Positions 22,059-33,469 of a DNA stretch of 64,000 nucleotides are shown here, piece after piece. Both the position numbers and the translations under genes were made by a program. Position 1 is the first letter of the stretch. Every line of letters starts with the position of its first letter. This DNA is from Hypomyces perniciosus (taxonomy: Eukaryota; Ascomycota; Sordariomycetes; Hypocreales; Hypocreaceae). Under the pieces are notes generated by a model. That model did not search any database. It was not told the origin of the DNA and saw only the letters and a program-made list of their open reading frames with translations. The DNA lies in the NCBI GenBank assembly GCA_008477525.1, contig SPDT01000009.1, positions 248,001 to 312,000 of the forward strand, read 5' to 3'.

Positions 22059-23589
22059 ATGAGTGACCGTGCCGACATATGGAATTGGCTGAAATCCATC
22101 GATGCAACTGAAATCGTTGTCACCGACGAGGGAGACGAAAACAACCCCTGTTCAGACTCTGAGCGACCTCACAAACGAGCACGGCTTCATGAAGGCACTC
22201 AACGCGACACTTACGAAGTTGCACGCGATAACGACAGCGTCGATTGTACGACGCGAGCGGCGAGACCAATTGTCCGACAACCCCTACCCACGCCTTCCCT
22301 CTCTACCTCTACGCCATCGATCTTGTCTCGCAAAGACGGAAACGGAGAGTGCAGACTCATGTCAACATCGCCATCCAAACGACCATGGGACTCGTCACTT
22401 GAACTGGATTTGACTCCTCGCCCCCTTCGAACAGGTGCTGCTGCAAACGACAGAGAAGACTGCAGCGTTACCTCTACACCATCATACACATCCTCCTCTA
22501 AAGCGTCCAAAGCCTCGCGCACTTCCTCCCCAACCAAACAGATTCTGCAGGCTGAGCTACAGCAGACGGGTTTCCGCCAGGCCAGTTTCGCGTTTGACCC
22601 TCAACCTCCATCGCTCCAGGCTCTTTGCCGAGACCTGAAACGTATCTACAATGGGGATGGGATCCTGCCGATGAGGCTCAAAGAGGAGGTGTGCTTGACT
22701 GTGTTATAACATTTGTGGGGCTTCGCTGACGGGTCACAGTATATGGATCTCGAGCTTCCTGAGTTCTTTTTCTGTGATAACCCGGATACGGTTGCTCGCC
22801 GATATCCTCAACGCGGTCTTGTTCGTCGAATCTTGCGTCGGGCCAATGAATGCGACCTTGATGGTAAAGGAGAGTCATCCTGGAATATGGACGTTCATGC
22901 ACCAGTTCTGGATTGGGTGCTGGAAGGTGACTCAAACAACGGTGGTTGTCTTGACTCCGAATATTGGTGAGGTTTGCTGTCTCTCTTGCTCCCTCTTGCC
23001 CATTCGCTAATTACATAGCAGCACTACTGCTGGGCTGCTCCGGGACTACAGGCCAAAAAACGCGCCGAGCAAGATGGTCGATTTTTGTCTAACCATTCGT
23101 CCGAAACTATCTGAGGAACAGGATCTCATCGACACTATTCGCTGTCAACGTCCGGGCAACTCCATCAATCATACCGATTGGGGAGCCTTGAGGAAGCATC
23201 CGATTGCAATATCTATCGAAACGAAACGGCATGGAGAACACTACGATGCCGCCTTGCTCCAGATTGCCACGTGGCACTCGGCTCAGTGGAGAAGCCTAAG
23301 TTGGGTAAGGCAGGGGGAGGTCAACCATCCGCGCACAATTGAGTTTCTAGCTGGTCTTATCGTTCAGGGACACGATTGGCAATTTGTTCCATCAATACTC
23401 GGTGATGATGCTATTTCTGAGGTGATGAGGTCGCCGCTGCAGATTGGGGATACGCGTTCTGAAGCAGGTATTTTGAAGCTGTTCAGTTCCCTCCAGCGAT
23501 TGAAACACGATGCGGAGGAGACGTACTGGCCGGCGTTTAAGGCTAGCGTGCTGGGAATTCCAACTGGGACTGCTAGGAAGAGGGTCTGA
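22059..23589 (+). CDS. PD-(D/E)XK nuclease-like domain protein, 3 exons
   Basis: Exons 22059-22688, 22740-22966 and 23019-23589, with GT-AG introns of 51 and 52 bp, give 475 residues in one frame. The start MSDRADIWNWL is typical for this fungal family. An N-terminal Ser/Pro/Thr-rich disordered region (residues ~25-180) with basic SPTKRP-like clusters is followed by a coil and the nuclease-like fold. The putative active-site pattern is an acidic residue in SKMVDFCL and the E-x-K pair in ISIETKR. This is a common, often multicopy, accessory family in moulds. Its biological role is not known. The gene appears intact. Confidence 0.8.
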
Positions 23590-23823
23590 TAGTCGATTAA
23601 GTTAACAATATTATGGCAGTCAACCGGCTCCATTCACTGGTACCGCGAGCCTCCGGCCTCTTACCTCTGACCTTGACATAGACCTAGGCATTGATGTGCG
23701 GGATATTCAGGTGGTGCTCCTCGGCTTACAGATGCGGGGACTGTCAGAAGTGGTGAAGATATGCCTGCAGTCTCGATTGCAGTTAACTCGCTTCCTATCA
23801 GCCCCTAGCCTATTGATCCTCTA
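23590..23823. other. No gene seen
   Basis: 3' flank of the nuclease-like gene; nothing recognisable before the MITE. Confidence 0.4.
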
Positions 23824-24079
23824 ACCTGAGCGGCTCGCCAAACAGTTGGCCACAAAAGTCCTGATACGCCACAAAACCCCGATACAGCAACAAATCTGTG
23901 TGGGGTTGTCTATAGAAAATGTTAACCGCATATATTCCGATGGAATTTTTTCCGATGTCACCAAATTTCCAAAAAGTAACTACTTCTTTTCTCACCAATT
24001 TTATATGAGTGTATCGGGTTTCGTGGTGTATCACGACTTTTGTGGCCAACTGTTTGGCGAAGCCAAACAGTTGAGGTAC
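23824..24079. mobile_element. MITE-like foldback, ~255 bp
   Basis: Inverted arms of about 50 bp, CGCCAAACAGTTGGCCAC (from 23836) and its complement ending at 24059, also share GATACRCCACRAAAC. The arms are extended outward by a second, less perfect copy of CCAAACAGTTG. There is no coding content. No further copies were seen in this window. Confidence 0.7.
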
Positions 24080-24913
24080 CGAAGGTCCACACCAACGGGT
24101 AACGTTATTTTATCTTAACCCCTGTCTTTCACGCATTCTCTCATCCCTGCATCCCAAACAAGGCGGTATCATGGTCCTTAAATTGCTGGATCCCTTCATA
24201 TTTATCCCTCCCTTGGCAACTTAGTTCCTTTAGCCTCGATAAAGAGCTCAGGATTGCGAAAGTCTCGGAATCCTGGCTGGGTTACCGCTGCGAGTATGTA
24301 GTCCCATAGCCGTGGCCTGATAGTCTCTGGTGTGAATGTCCTGTTTTGCTTTTCGACGCTGCCGATACGCTCGTGCGCGTTTCTCCTGTAGACGACGTCG
24401 ATGTGCCACGTTGGTATCCTTTTCCTCATCGCCCACAAATCGGACGCGCATTGTGGCCTCCTTGCCTACCATTAGGGGGCAACAAAATACGGGACATCTA
24501 AGGTGGACTTTGTATGGCAAATCCGCGTGTCATGTCGCGTATTTTGTTGCTCCCTGGTGCCTATTAACGACCTATTAACGACCCCTTTACTGAAGTTGAA
24601 CTGCAATGAGGCAAAATGGCACTAACTTGATTAGGAAAGCGTCACGCTTCCGCTATATTTGCACTAACCCATAACAGGAAATCGTCACGCTCTACGGAGT
24701 ACCAAGCTCTGCGTAGATGGCATTTAGGTTGTCGAGTTTTCTGATAAACCGCAACGACGATATAGATCTAACTATAATAAAAACTACTTTCCCATATTCT
24801 CGAAGAATTGGAATAATTATTTTAGCTATAGGAAACCGTAAATCCTGGTTGTGGTCGTGAAGACCTAGTTCCTGTTTGCCCCCTGGATACTGCCGCAGCA
24901 CGCTAACTTTGAC
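24080..24913. other. No gene; contains an 80-bp foldback
   Basis: Bases 24475-24554 form an imperfect hairpin: GGGGGCAACAAAATACGGG pairs with CGCGTATTTTGTTGCTCCC. Minus-strand frames at 24202-24520 encode basic sequence, but I recognise no domain. CTATTAACGAC is repeated in tandem at about 24561-24582. Confidence 0.45.
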
Positions 24914-25468
24914 TCAGGATTTTGTGTTACAGTGGATTAGGGCGTCATCTCTCCTCATAGGGCGATATTCATAGATCATGCAATTTCTCTCAATTGCGCC
25001 CCCCTTGCCTTCATTATTACCTAAAGTAGTTATTAGTTGGAATCTCCGCATCAGGCTTAGGGGCTTACACAAGAGAAAATTATTCCTCGTTATATGTTCA
25101 CACAACGTATTGTTGCGCATCTCTTTCTTCGACCTGCAATCCGCGCTCCAGATATTCCATGTGATGGAGTAAAAATAAAACCACGCAGGGTCCGTATGAT
25201 TAACTTATATCTTGAAGAAGCTACGGTCGCCTTCGTGTAGTGGATCACGGGTTTCATTACAAAAGTGTTTCGCAAAGGCGGCTTGAACGTATTCATGGCG
25301 AGTTTCTACATCCTTTTGAGTATTACAATAGCGTTCTCCATGGTTGAAAACTAATGAAGACTGGGGTGACCCTCCTGATGTCCATATTGCCCCACTTGCA
25401 GATGCAGTCTGATTTCCACCACATGCTCGCGTTAAGGCAACTAAATAAAGAAAAATAATAGCGATCAT
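24914..25468 (-). pseudogene. Small secreted cysteine-containing protein, one in-frame stop
   Basis: A single minus-strand frame of about 184 codons begins with a clear signal peptide (MIAIIFLYLVALTRACGG). It contains ERYCNTQKDVE and AFAKHFCNETRD, then a TAA at 25205-25207. The same frame continues: DPAWFYFYSITWNIWSADC, CEHITRNNFLLC, GNNEGKGGAIERNCMIYEY. The C-terminal pattern of a cysteine, GG and a CxxY-like block recurs in the plus-strand relic at 26450-26830, so the two are paralogues. It is probably a small secreted protein of unknown role, perhaps effector-like. An insertion of about 20 residues may separate the third and fourth cysteines. Confidence 0.6.
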
Positions 25469-25531
25469 TTGAAAACTGATGTTCTATTAATTAAAAAAGA
25501 TGAAGTTACATACTATCGATATTTGTATGTA

Positions 25532-25613
25532 CAGAAGAGGCCGAAATGAGTGTCCGCATTTTGTACGTATAGAAAGTGTCTGGGCACAGACCATGCCTCT
25601 GATTTCCGTAGCC
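25532..25613 (-). mobile_element. MITE end fragment, inverted
   Basis: CAGAAGAGGCCGAAATGAG... through GCCTCTGATTTCCGTAGCC matches the right terminal ~80 bp of the MITE family in inverted orientation (compare the left edge at 59687). It abuts a nearly full copy that starts about 12 bp later, so one copy landed next to or in another. Confidence 0.7.
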
Positions 25614-25624
25614 GATGTACGGAG

Positions 25625-26072
25625 TAGTAGCGGCCGAAACCAGTGTCCGCTATTTGCGTGTTGAGAAACTCTCTGGGCACGGACCAGACTGCGGCCTGCT
25701 GTAGCCACTACCATACAATAAAGCTCGGCAGGTTGTTCTCTATCGTTAGCCTAACAAAAGCCATTTATGGCTTTTTAATGTTACAAATTGAGATTTTGAT
25801 CCTTCTTATTCTTTAAAGTCAGAAACAGTACATACTTTAAACAGTACTTATAGATCTAAGGTTTTTCTATTAATGAAGAGTTGAGAGCGGCTTTCAGCTG
25901 TTTCTTGCCGTTCCCTTTTATATGACAATGGCGAAATTGTTCTTATGTAATATTAGGTAAACATTAAGAAGGCATGTTCATAAAAGTATCGGCTACGGAA
26001 ATCAGAGGCATGGTCTGTGCCTAGAAACTTTCTATACATACAAAATGCGGACACTCATTTCGGCGTCTACTA
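25625..26072 (+). mobile_element. Tc1/mariner-type MITE copy A
   Basis: Near-complete copy (~448 bp) from TAGTAGCGGCCGAAACCAG to GCGGACACTCATTTCGGCGTCTACTA followed by TA. It carries the internal family blocks TTGTTCTCT, CAAAAGCCATTTATGGC and GAGCGGCTTTCAGCTGTTTCTTG. It has no coding capacity. Confidence 0.8.
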
Positions 26073-26113
26073 TACCTCTGCATTAGCTGTAGGTTGTTCG
26101 TCAAACAGCACTT

Positions 26114-26377
26114 ATGAGGTTGGCAGCGGTGACACAATGGATTTCGTCTGTCAAGCCCTTAATCTTCCGATTATTGATACATAACATAACACAATTGAAT
26201 CCGGGAATGGACCCTGATTCCCTATTTACAAGTGATTATTGTTCCATACACTTCCGCGATACCGCCGTCAAAATGGGAGACATGCACCCTTCACTTGAAT
26301 GGCTTTGGGAGGAGAACAAGCCCATGGCCCCCTTCTACCAGCAAAGGAAGAGCAACTACTTCGTCAACGAATGCTAA
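26114..26377 (+). other. Short ORF, unrecognised
   Basis: A frame of 87 codons ending FVNEC. The part after DPDSLFTSDYCSIHFRDT looks protein-like (LEWLWEENKPMAPFYQQRK). No family recognised and no intron model found. It may be a gene remnant. Confidence 0.3.
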
Positions 26378-26449
26378 ATAGTATGACATGAATGAAATAG
26401 TAGCCAATACAAAATCGTTGAACACAAGACCTAAATCTACACCAACCAT

Positions 26450-26830
26450 GCTGCCAGGCCAGCTATATTCTATACGCGATGTTAAAAGAAGCTTACACTG
26501 TTTCAATGGTAATGGTTATACAACCCCTGGCATCTTTGCCACGTTCGCAGCTCATTTCTGAGAGGTAATACATAAGAATCGAACACTTAATCTTGATATG
26601 AATTATGCTTCAACTCTATACGGGCGTCTTAAACACAAGGATTATTACTTTTTCTCCGTTGACTGGAATAGCTGGGACGATGCCTGCCAATGCGAAGGTC
26701 TTTCTAAGAATATCCACGGACCTGACCGAAATTGTACTAGTATAATGATTGACAATTTCCAAGGCTGTAAGTCGAAGAATGGGAATGGAGCGTATTAGCT
26801 AAAGGGCTGCTTGAAGTATAGCTACCAGTC
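26450..26830 (+). pseudogene. Second copy of the small secreted-type protein, two stops
   Basis: Plus-strand frame with LHCFNGNGYTTPGIFATFAAHF followed by TGA (26564) where a cysteine codon is expected, then LKHKDYYFFSVDWNSWDDAC, NCTSIMIDNFQGC, KNGNGAY, TAG (26796) where tryptophan would fit, and LKGCLKYSYQ. The layout CF...aFaaHF(C), Y-F-S-W-W/S-C, C-T-x-I, GxGA, CxxY parallels 24914-25468. No clear signal peptide is visible in what remains. Confidence 0.55.
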
Positions 26831-27072
26831 AATACGGTATCTAACTATATTACAAGGGATTGAGTAGAAGTTAGGGTTAGGTTGGGGTTCCCCATTTAAA
26901 ATAGTAAAAAGCTATCTTACATGCAGTAAAGACCCTACCACTATTAAATCATTCAGTCCTAGACCGGGGCTCGTTTCAAAATGCAAAAACTATCAATGAA
27001 GAGCTCTCTTGCCAATGGCTATTACATACATGTAGTTAGCTCACAACAATCATCACTCCTTTTCCACCCTTT
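26831..27072. other. No gene seen
   Basis: Only short frames. A GTTAGGGTTAGG near 26872 is too short for a telomere tract. Confidence 0.4.
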
Positions 27073-27150
27073 CAATGCTTGCTACGTACTAACCTCACGA
27101 AATCCCGCATAGAAGTGATATATTAGCAGGAAAGAGCAGTAACTGGATAT
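27073..27150 (+). mobile_element. LINE 3' UTR scrap
   Basis: TTGCTACGTACTAACCTCACGAAATCCCGCATAGAAGTGA... AGCAGGAAAGAGCAG matches the 3' end of the second LINE family at 8260-8325 with C-to-T type differences. Only the extreme 3' end remains. Confidence 0.65.
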
Positions 27151-27992
27151 TGGAAGGCTTTACGGAGATTAGGACAAAGCTAGGAGAGTGTTGATGTAAT
27201 ATATTAATAATACTCTTTTAGCTTAATTTGGTGCGTAATAGACTTGTGTGTGTGTATTAACGACCACTAAGTATGTATCCATGATACAACAGATTCAACA
27301 CCAATATTTAATGCATCATCAAACTAGACAACACCAAATGTATCAGACGATGAGGGATCAAGCCACTTATGAGCCCCGAGTGATAAGGAGACTTAATGTG
27401 GAGTCAAGGGCGTTTGAATGGGTTATACTTCAAGATATAGATAAACATATATTTCTGGTGGGTGTGATAGCCTCACATTTGATCAACTGTATCAAATTCA
27501 ATCAGATATATCCAGATTAGTCAAACAGTCAAGTGCAGGGGTCATGTTTGCTCTGATTTCTCGAAGGGCAAAGAGGTAAAAGCCCACTAGGGGCCTCCGG
27601 CCCCTAGTTTAGGTCATGTGACTAGAATCAGATAGATAAAGAAGGATACTTCCCTGAGATAGATGGAAGGTCAGAGATCAATACAGTCACCTACTCACTC
27701 CCACCTGCTAGGCCCCAGCGTAGCTGTGGCCCGGATCCTTCCCGGACTCTTTCACTCTTCTCTTGTGCCTGTGTCTCTGACAGGCAGGACTGCTTGGAAT
27801 GAAGATCAGGATCCATACTGCGCAATAGATGAGAAAGAAATTGTGACTCTAAGATAGTAAAGGCTGATTCTTCTCAAGGAGGAAGCCAAGGGCTAATTAT
27901 TGCGTGCATTGTACTTCTGGTCGTAGAACAACTCGAGATCGTATTCGCTTTGGGGTTGGCCCATCATCGGATTCTGAGGCTGTAGGCGTTGT
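27151..27992. other. No gene; possible LTR remnant
   Basis: A perfect palindrome ACTAGGGGCCTCCGGCCCCTAGT (27587-27608) and the following TAGGTCATGTGACTAGAATC... resemble the LTRs of fungal copia elements, but I cannot define ends or a target duplication. The right edge carries the target site of the hAT element. Confidence 0.3.
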
Positions 27993-28282
27993 CAGGGCTG
28001 CCGTCAAATCAAATATATTCAAATATTCTATTCAAATACCCAATCAACAGAAGCTATTCCCAGTGTCAAATACTCAAATATGGGTGCCCTGATATTTGAT
28101 ATATTTGATATCAAATATATCTAGGGCAGGTGGATCCGGATTAAATGATATTCCGGGTTCTGGGAACGGACAATCCTTTTACCGGCCCTATTTCCCAGCC
28201 CAAGTCAGTATAACGCCAACCTTACACGTAATATACTAATATCGAAAACGCGCTCAATTGACGCCTCAACAGCTTAATCGCG

Positions 28283-31200
28283 ATGAGCCTGACAATTTTT
28301 GGGTCCTCTCGCCCTCTCAGCTTTTCTTCGCAATTTGCAGCTATCTCACAAACTACCTCTGCCTCTAAGATTGATCCACAAGGCCGAGATTCCATCAAAA
28401 GCATCCCAACAGCAACATGGCAGGGCCGTAAATTCGTCCCCGAAGACCAGATATCGAAAAAGGGGAATCGCACTCGTACGAGCTGGGTTACGAATAAAGG
28501 CATATTTATTCGTAAGATTTAAAGACGGATACACTTGGTAGAGTCTTAAAAAGGGGTTATCTCGAAGTTGTGGCTAATGTTCTATAGGCGAGGTTTTTTA
28601 GATATACCGACTTTGTGATAATCGTAATAGCACAATAAGACTATTCAAGGCCTCAGCAACCTCTTCCGCAATGCATCATCTTCAACATATCATCAAATAT
28701 CCGAAAATTCATCAGGTGCAAGCTCCGACTCTGATAACCCGTTGCCACCGAAGCGGATACGAACTCGAGCTATTCCACGATCCCTTACACAAGCAATAGA
28801 AGAACTCTCTCTTGGCTTCATTATCGAGAAGAACCTGCCGTTCAATATATTCGAATCCCAATTCCTTTCTCAGATACTTCAGAAGCTTAATCCTAATATC
28901 TATACCCAAGTCCCTTAGGCTAGAACAAGTCGGCGGAGTCATCTCGATATCGTCTTCAACGCCAAGAAGCCAGTTATCCAACAACAACTGCATAATGCCC
29001 TGACAAAGATCCATCTTTGCTTTGACCTTTAGACCTCTCCAAATTGTCATTCAATGATAGCTGTTACCGGCCACTTCATCAGTCAACATGGAAAACAGCA
29101 ACAACATCTCCTTGCCCTACAAGAGCAGACTGGGTCACACACAGGCAAAAACATTGCGTCTACATTAATAAATGTTACATGTATACAGGATTGGGATATT
29201 ACTAATAATATTGGTGTTCTTGTTTCCGATAACGCGTCAAATAATAACACCTGCATCGAGCATCTTTTCGGGAAGCTTGATGCCTCGATGACGAAGTCTG
29301 ATATAGCTCATCGGCGAATGCGATGTTATGGGCATATCCTTAACCTTGTTGGCCGTGCCTTTCTCTTTGGCGAGGATAGTGAGAGCTTTGAGCAAGAGTC
29401 ACAGATTCTTGAGATCAAAGGCTGCGAAGAAGATAACCTTCGGCATTAGAGGAGAGCAGGGCCTGTGGGCAAGCTTCGGAATATCGTTAAATATATTCGA
29501 GGCTCGACTCAACGCAGCGAACGATTCCGACAATACGCCAACGAGTCAGAGATTGCAGACGACTACACCATCTATCGAGCGTCATCACTTGAGCTGATTT
29601 TTTTATTTTTTTTATTACTATTTACGACCACTCTGTATCTAGGTACAACAGCCTCGTTTGGGCAACAGGTCGGTAGGAGCCAGGGGTCTAGACCCTGTTC
29701 GCTACGTTTCGCTGGACAAAGGAAAGTTTTGGTGTGTTCTCAATCTATGTCTTGTAGAGGGGGGCCGTATGGGTTCACCTCCTCCACCAGCTTCTGGAAA
29801 GCCTCGCTCCCCTTGGGTCCTAGTAGGTATGTGACTGGTCTCTCGCCTCTCAGTGTTTCGGGGAGGAAGCTCCTCGTCATGCGGCATTCGGCAAAGTGAC
29901 CCGGCTCCTTGGGGGAGCCGCATCTGCAATGGGATTGCGTGTCGTGGCCAAAACGGTCGTGGTAGCTTTGGAAGTCTCCGTGACCAGACCTTTCTGCCAG
30001 CAGCCTGTGTAAGATGGGTCGGGGGAGTTTCAGTTCCGGGGGATTTGTAGGTGCTCCTAGGCCCCACAGTTGATAGCTTCCCGGGGCGTTCGCCTCCCAG
30101 TACTTCTCCTGGAGGGTTGTTCTTTCCGCTTTTGCCCAGCGTTTGATGTGCGCTAGAGTACTCCAACTCTGAGAGGGGAGGTTGTGGGCCGTCCCTTCTT
30201 TCGCTAGTTCGTCCGCCGTTTCGTTGCCTCGTATGTCTTTGTGGCCTGGCACCCAGGAAACAAACACCTTGCAGGGGTGTATCTCTTCTGCTATGCGTTG
30301 GAACCGCATGAACTCTTCTTGTGACGAGGTTGGGGCTTCGCCCAGCAGGCCTCTGACCACTGACGTATTGTCAAGAAAGACGTGTATTTCGTTGATTCTG
30401 GGGTCGTTCCTTGCGAGTCCGGCTGCTGTTCTGATCGCCCTAGCAGCTCCCACGGCTTCTGCGTCGTAGACCTCTGCGTTGGCGAGTGGCCCGCAGTCCT
30501 TGTGGACTTTGGCTCTGTAGTATACTGCTGCTCCCCATCCTGTCTTCCCGTCGAGTTGGGAGCCGTCTGAGTAAGCCGCGATTGTCGAGGCTGGCATCGA
30601 GTCTATTAGTTCAAGGTGCTTCCGCGTGGCCATCTCCTTCCCGAGTGTCTCAAAGCTCGGGCCGGCTCTGACGAAACGGGGTTTATGGGCGAAGAGAGTA
30701 GGTCGGATGGACCTGCCGACAAGTCTGGCTCTCCTCTGTAGATGTGTCGCAGGGAGCTGGGCGGTCGGTCTGTCAATCCTGTCGGCCAGCGGATGGGAAC
30801 GGTCCAGGCCCGCAAGTCGGGCGGAGTTTCTTAGCCTCGCCTGGGCGAGCACCGTGAGTGCGGGCGGGACGCCGGACTCTCTGTGAAGCACCGGGACGGG
30901 GGTGGTCTTCCAGACTGGGAGGACGGCACGGGCTGCAGTTTTGAAGGCTTTGTCTAGTTTTGCTGCGAGGTTGTTGACGCCTGTGCCCACCGTCCTGCCT
31001 GGGTTGTTCCTGGATTCTCTCTCCAAGCCGGGCCACCATCCTCCATGCCGTACAGGGCGACTGGTAGTACGCAGGCCTTGGCCGCTATGGCCACTGCATT
31101 AGGGGGGAACCTTTCTGGGTCTTGTTGAGACTCTTGAGGAAATTGGCCGTCTTCAGGGCCTTGCCTGCTTGGGTCTCCACGTGTTTTTTGAACGTCAGCT

Positions 31201-32827
31201 TGGGGTCGAGGATGACGCCGAGCCATTTCATGTGCTGCTTGGGGTTGACCTGTCTTCCTTCCAGTGTGACTGGGTGTTGAGGATTAGGCCCGCGTCTCCT
31301 GTGAAAGTGAAGGAGTTCGGCTTTGTCTGGAGCGAAGGAGATTGCATTTTCCTGACCCCAACGGACCGCCCGGTCCAACTCGTTCTGTAGCATCACCGAG
31401 GTGTAGCCCGTGTGAGGGCCTGTGGCCAAGAAGGCGACGTCGTCTGCGTAGCCAAAGCGTTTGTTGCTGGCCCATCCTGTTCCCAGGAGCGGGGCGACGT
31501 ACAGCATGAACAGGATTGGTGAGAAGGGGGATCCCTGGGGAGTTCCGCACTTGAGTTCGCTGCGGGGGAGGGTGGTGCCGTCCCCTTTCCGGACGGAGAC
31601 CGTGCGGTCGCTCAGGAAAGACTCCACCCATCTGGCGAGCTGATCTGGCCACCCCTGTTCGAGCTGATTTTAAATAATAAGACGAGGTGGAATTCGACGT
31701 ATTTGATGATTGATCGTGCTATCATCAAACGTACACAAATCCAGGCCTTTTTAATGGATGAAAAGGTTACTGATAGTCAGGATTGCATTGGGGATAAAGA
31801 TATCCTTACATCGGAAGAGTGGCGCCTCCTCATCGAGATCAAGGAAATCCTTCAACCTCTTTATCACCAAACAATGCGAACACAAGGCTTTAGCAAAAGG
31901 TGATGGCTATGGCCGACTTTAGGAGATTATTACAGGAATTGAGTATCTCCTTGACCAATTTAAAGATTAGAGAGTGTTCTTTTTACCTCCCACTAATGAG
32001 GCAATTGAACAGACACGAAGCCAGATACAATCTACAAATTCAAGTCGATCAATGCGTGGCCGAAAAGGAATACAAGCAGCAGTCTCTGTGAATAGTCTTC
32101 CTCAACATATAAGAGCTGAATATCTCCCATCAAGCCGTCAACAGCAGTATGCTAAGCTTAATGAGAAATCTCAAGAGTATCTGCGAGTCTCTATCACAAC
32201 AGCTTGGAAAAAGCTAAATGAATATTACACAAAGCTAGGAGACTCACCTCTCTTTACTGCTACTGTAATATTACACCCAGGCCGCAATATTCGATAGCTT
32301 AAGGGCCATTAGAGCGATAAGGAACAACTTCCTTGGCTACGTGACGCACAAGAAGGTCTATTAGATTACTGGGATCGTTAGTATCGGCATACGGAAAATA
32401 ATAACGATACCAATTCGCCTCTAATTCCAGTCAATGCCCTTATTGCTGCCCAGCCAAAAAAGGAGGATAACCCATTTGAACAGTGGCTCAACAACACCAC
32501 CACAACACTTACAGATACTAGCTCAGAGCTCGATCAATATCTCAGACTCGATCTTCAACAAGTTGATGACCCAATTCGGTAGTGGATCTCGCAACAATCG
32601 GTATTTCCAAGCTTAGCAAGCTTGCCCTCGATATATTTGCTATTCCTGCAATGGCTGCCGACTGTGAGAGAGAATTTAGCTTGGCCAAGTTGACATTATC
32701 ATCACAAAGGGTATCGATGAGTCCTGCCACTCTTGAGAAGCTACAATGTATGAAGAATTGGCTACGGAGTGGCGCTATTTCCCTTGGGAACTGTCTTTTA
32801 CTTAATACAACCTCAATCGATACGTAA
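28283..32827 (+). pseudogene. hAT transposase, decayed and split by a LINE
   Basis: Start at ATG 28283. The N-terminal part includes NRTRTSWVTNKGIFI and, after stops, a BED-like finger region (SATSSAMHHLQH). Then IEELSLGFIIEKNLPFNIFE, TAG stops (28917; 29032 where W of DLWTSPN is expected), TGHFISQHGKQQQ, GVLVSDNASNN (catalytic aspartate block), RRMRCYGHILNLVGRAFLFG, and WASFGISL/GKLRNIVKYIRGS frames up to 29590. After the LINE it resumes at 31690 (YLMIDRAI) with helical parts, ending in IFAIPAMAADCEREFSLAKL (hAT dimerisation domain) to 32827. Many stops and frame changes are present. Several are TGG-to-TAG or CAG-to-TAG, consistent with RIP-like change. Confidence 0.8.
29602..31660 (-). mobile_element. 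5'-truncated Tad/I-type LINE nested in the hAT
   Basis: Flanked by GAGCTGATTTT (29591-29601 and 31661-31671). Minus strand: RT palm with CGTPQGSPFSPILF, the catalytic FGYADDVAFLA box (~31450) and HMKWLGVILD. Two frame changes occur near 31105 and 31030. RNase H follows from about 30560 (AYSDGSQLDGKTGWGAA, EVYDAEAVG, VFLDNTSVV, GHKDIRGNETADELAKEG), then the CRCGSPKEPGHFAECRM knuckle, ending at 29740. The T-rich plus-strand edge at 29602 is the A-rich tail. It is the longest copy of this family in the window and close to the one at 4808-5430. Confidence 0.9.
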
Positions 32828-33009
32828 TTTATCGCGAGACGAGACAATTATGAACGATAAGACTAATTAGCTGTATAATGTGGCATTAGGAGATAGATTA
32901 ATAAAGAAACTGGCTATTAAAAGCAGGGAGGAATTAGGCTTCAATTGAGGAACTAAGGATCACAAGAATGCTATCAAATATATCAAATATTTGACAAATA
33001 AGTCAAATA

Positions 33010-33469
33010 CAGTAGAGGCCGAAACGAGTGTCCGCGATTTGCGTGTTTAGAAACTCTCTTGGCACGGACCAGGCTGCGGCCTGTTGTAGCCACTACTATA
33101 CAATAAAGCCTGGCAGGTTGTTCTCTAATATTAGCCTAACAAAAGCCATTTGTGGCCTTTTAATATTGTAAATTGGGATTTTAATCCTTCTTATTCTTAA
33201 AAGTCAGGAACAGCAACTTTAAAACACAACACTTCTGGATCTAAAGGTTTTTCTATTAATAAAGAGTTTACAGCGGCTTTCGGCTGTTTCTTGCCATTCC
33301 CTATTATATGATAATGACGAAATTGGTTTAAGGTGATATTAGGTAAACAGTAAGAAGGCACGGTTGGGCTGTGTTCATAGAAGTATCGGCTACGGAAATC
33401 AGAGGCATAGTCTGTGCCCAGAAACTTTCTACATTGACAAATCGCGGACACTTGTTTCGGCCTCTACTG
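33010..33469 (+). mobile_element. Tc1/mariner-type MITE copy B (best-preserved ends)
   Basis: 460 bp with terminal inverted repeats CAGTAGAGGCCGAAACGAGTG and its complement ending GGCCTCTACTG, flanked by TA on both sides (33008-33009, 33470-33471). It lies inside the right subterminal region of the hAT. No coding content. Confidence 0.88.

Noticed and set aside
24202..24520. Basic ORFs on the minus strand
   Set aside because: Two competing frames and no recognisable domain; not supported as a gene.
28712..29050. 112-codon minus-strand frame
   Set aside because: The plus strand reads as hAT transposase (EELSLGFIIEKN, TGHFISQH); the minus frame is a shadow.
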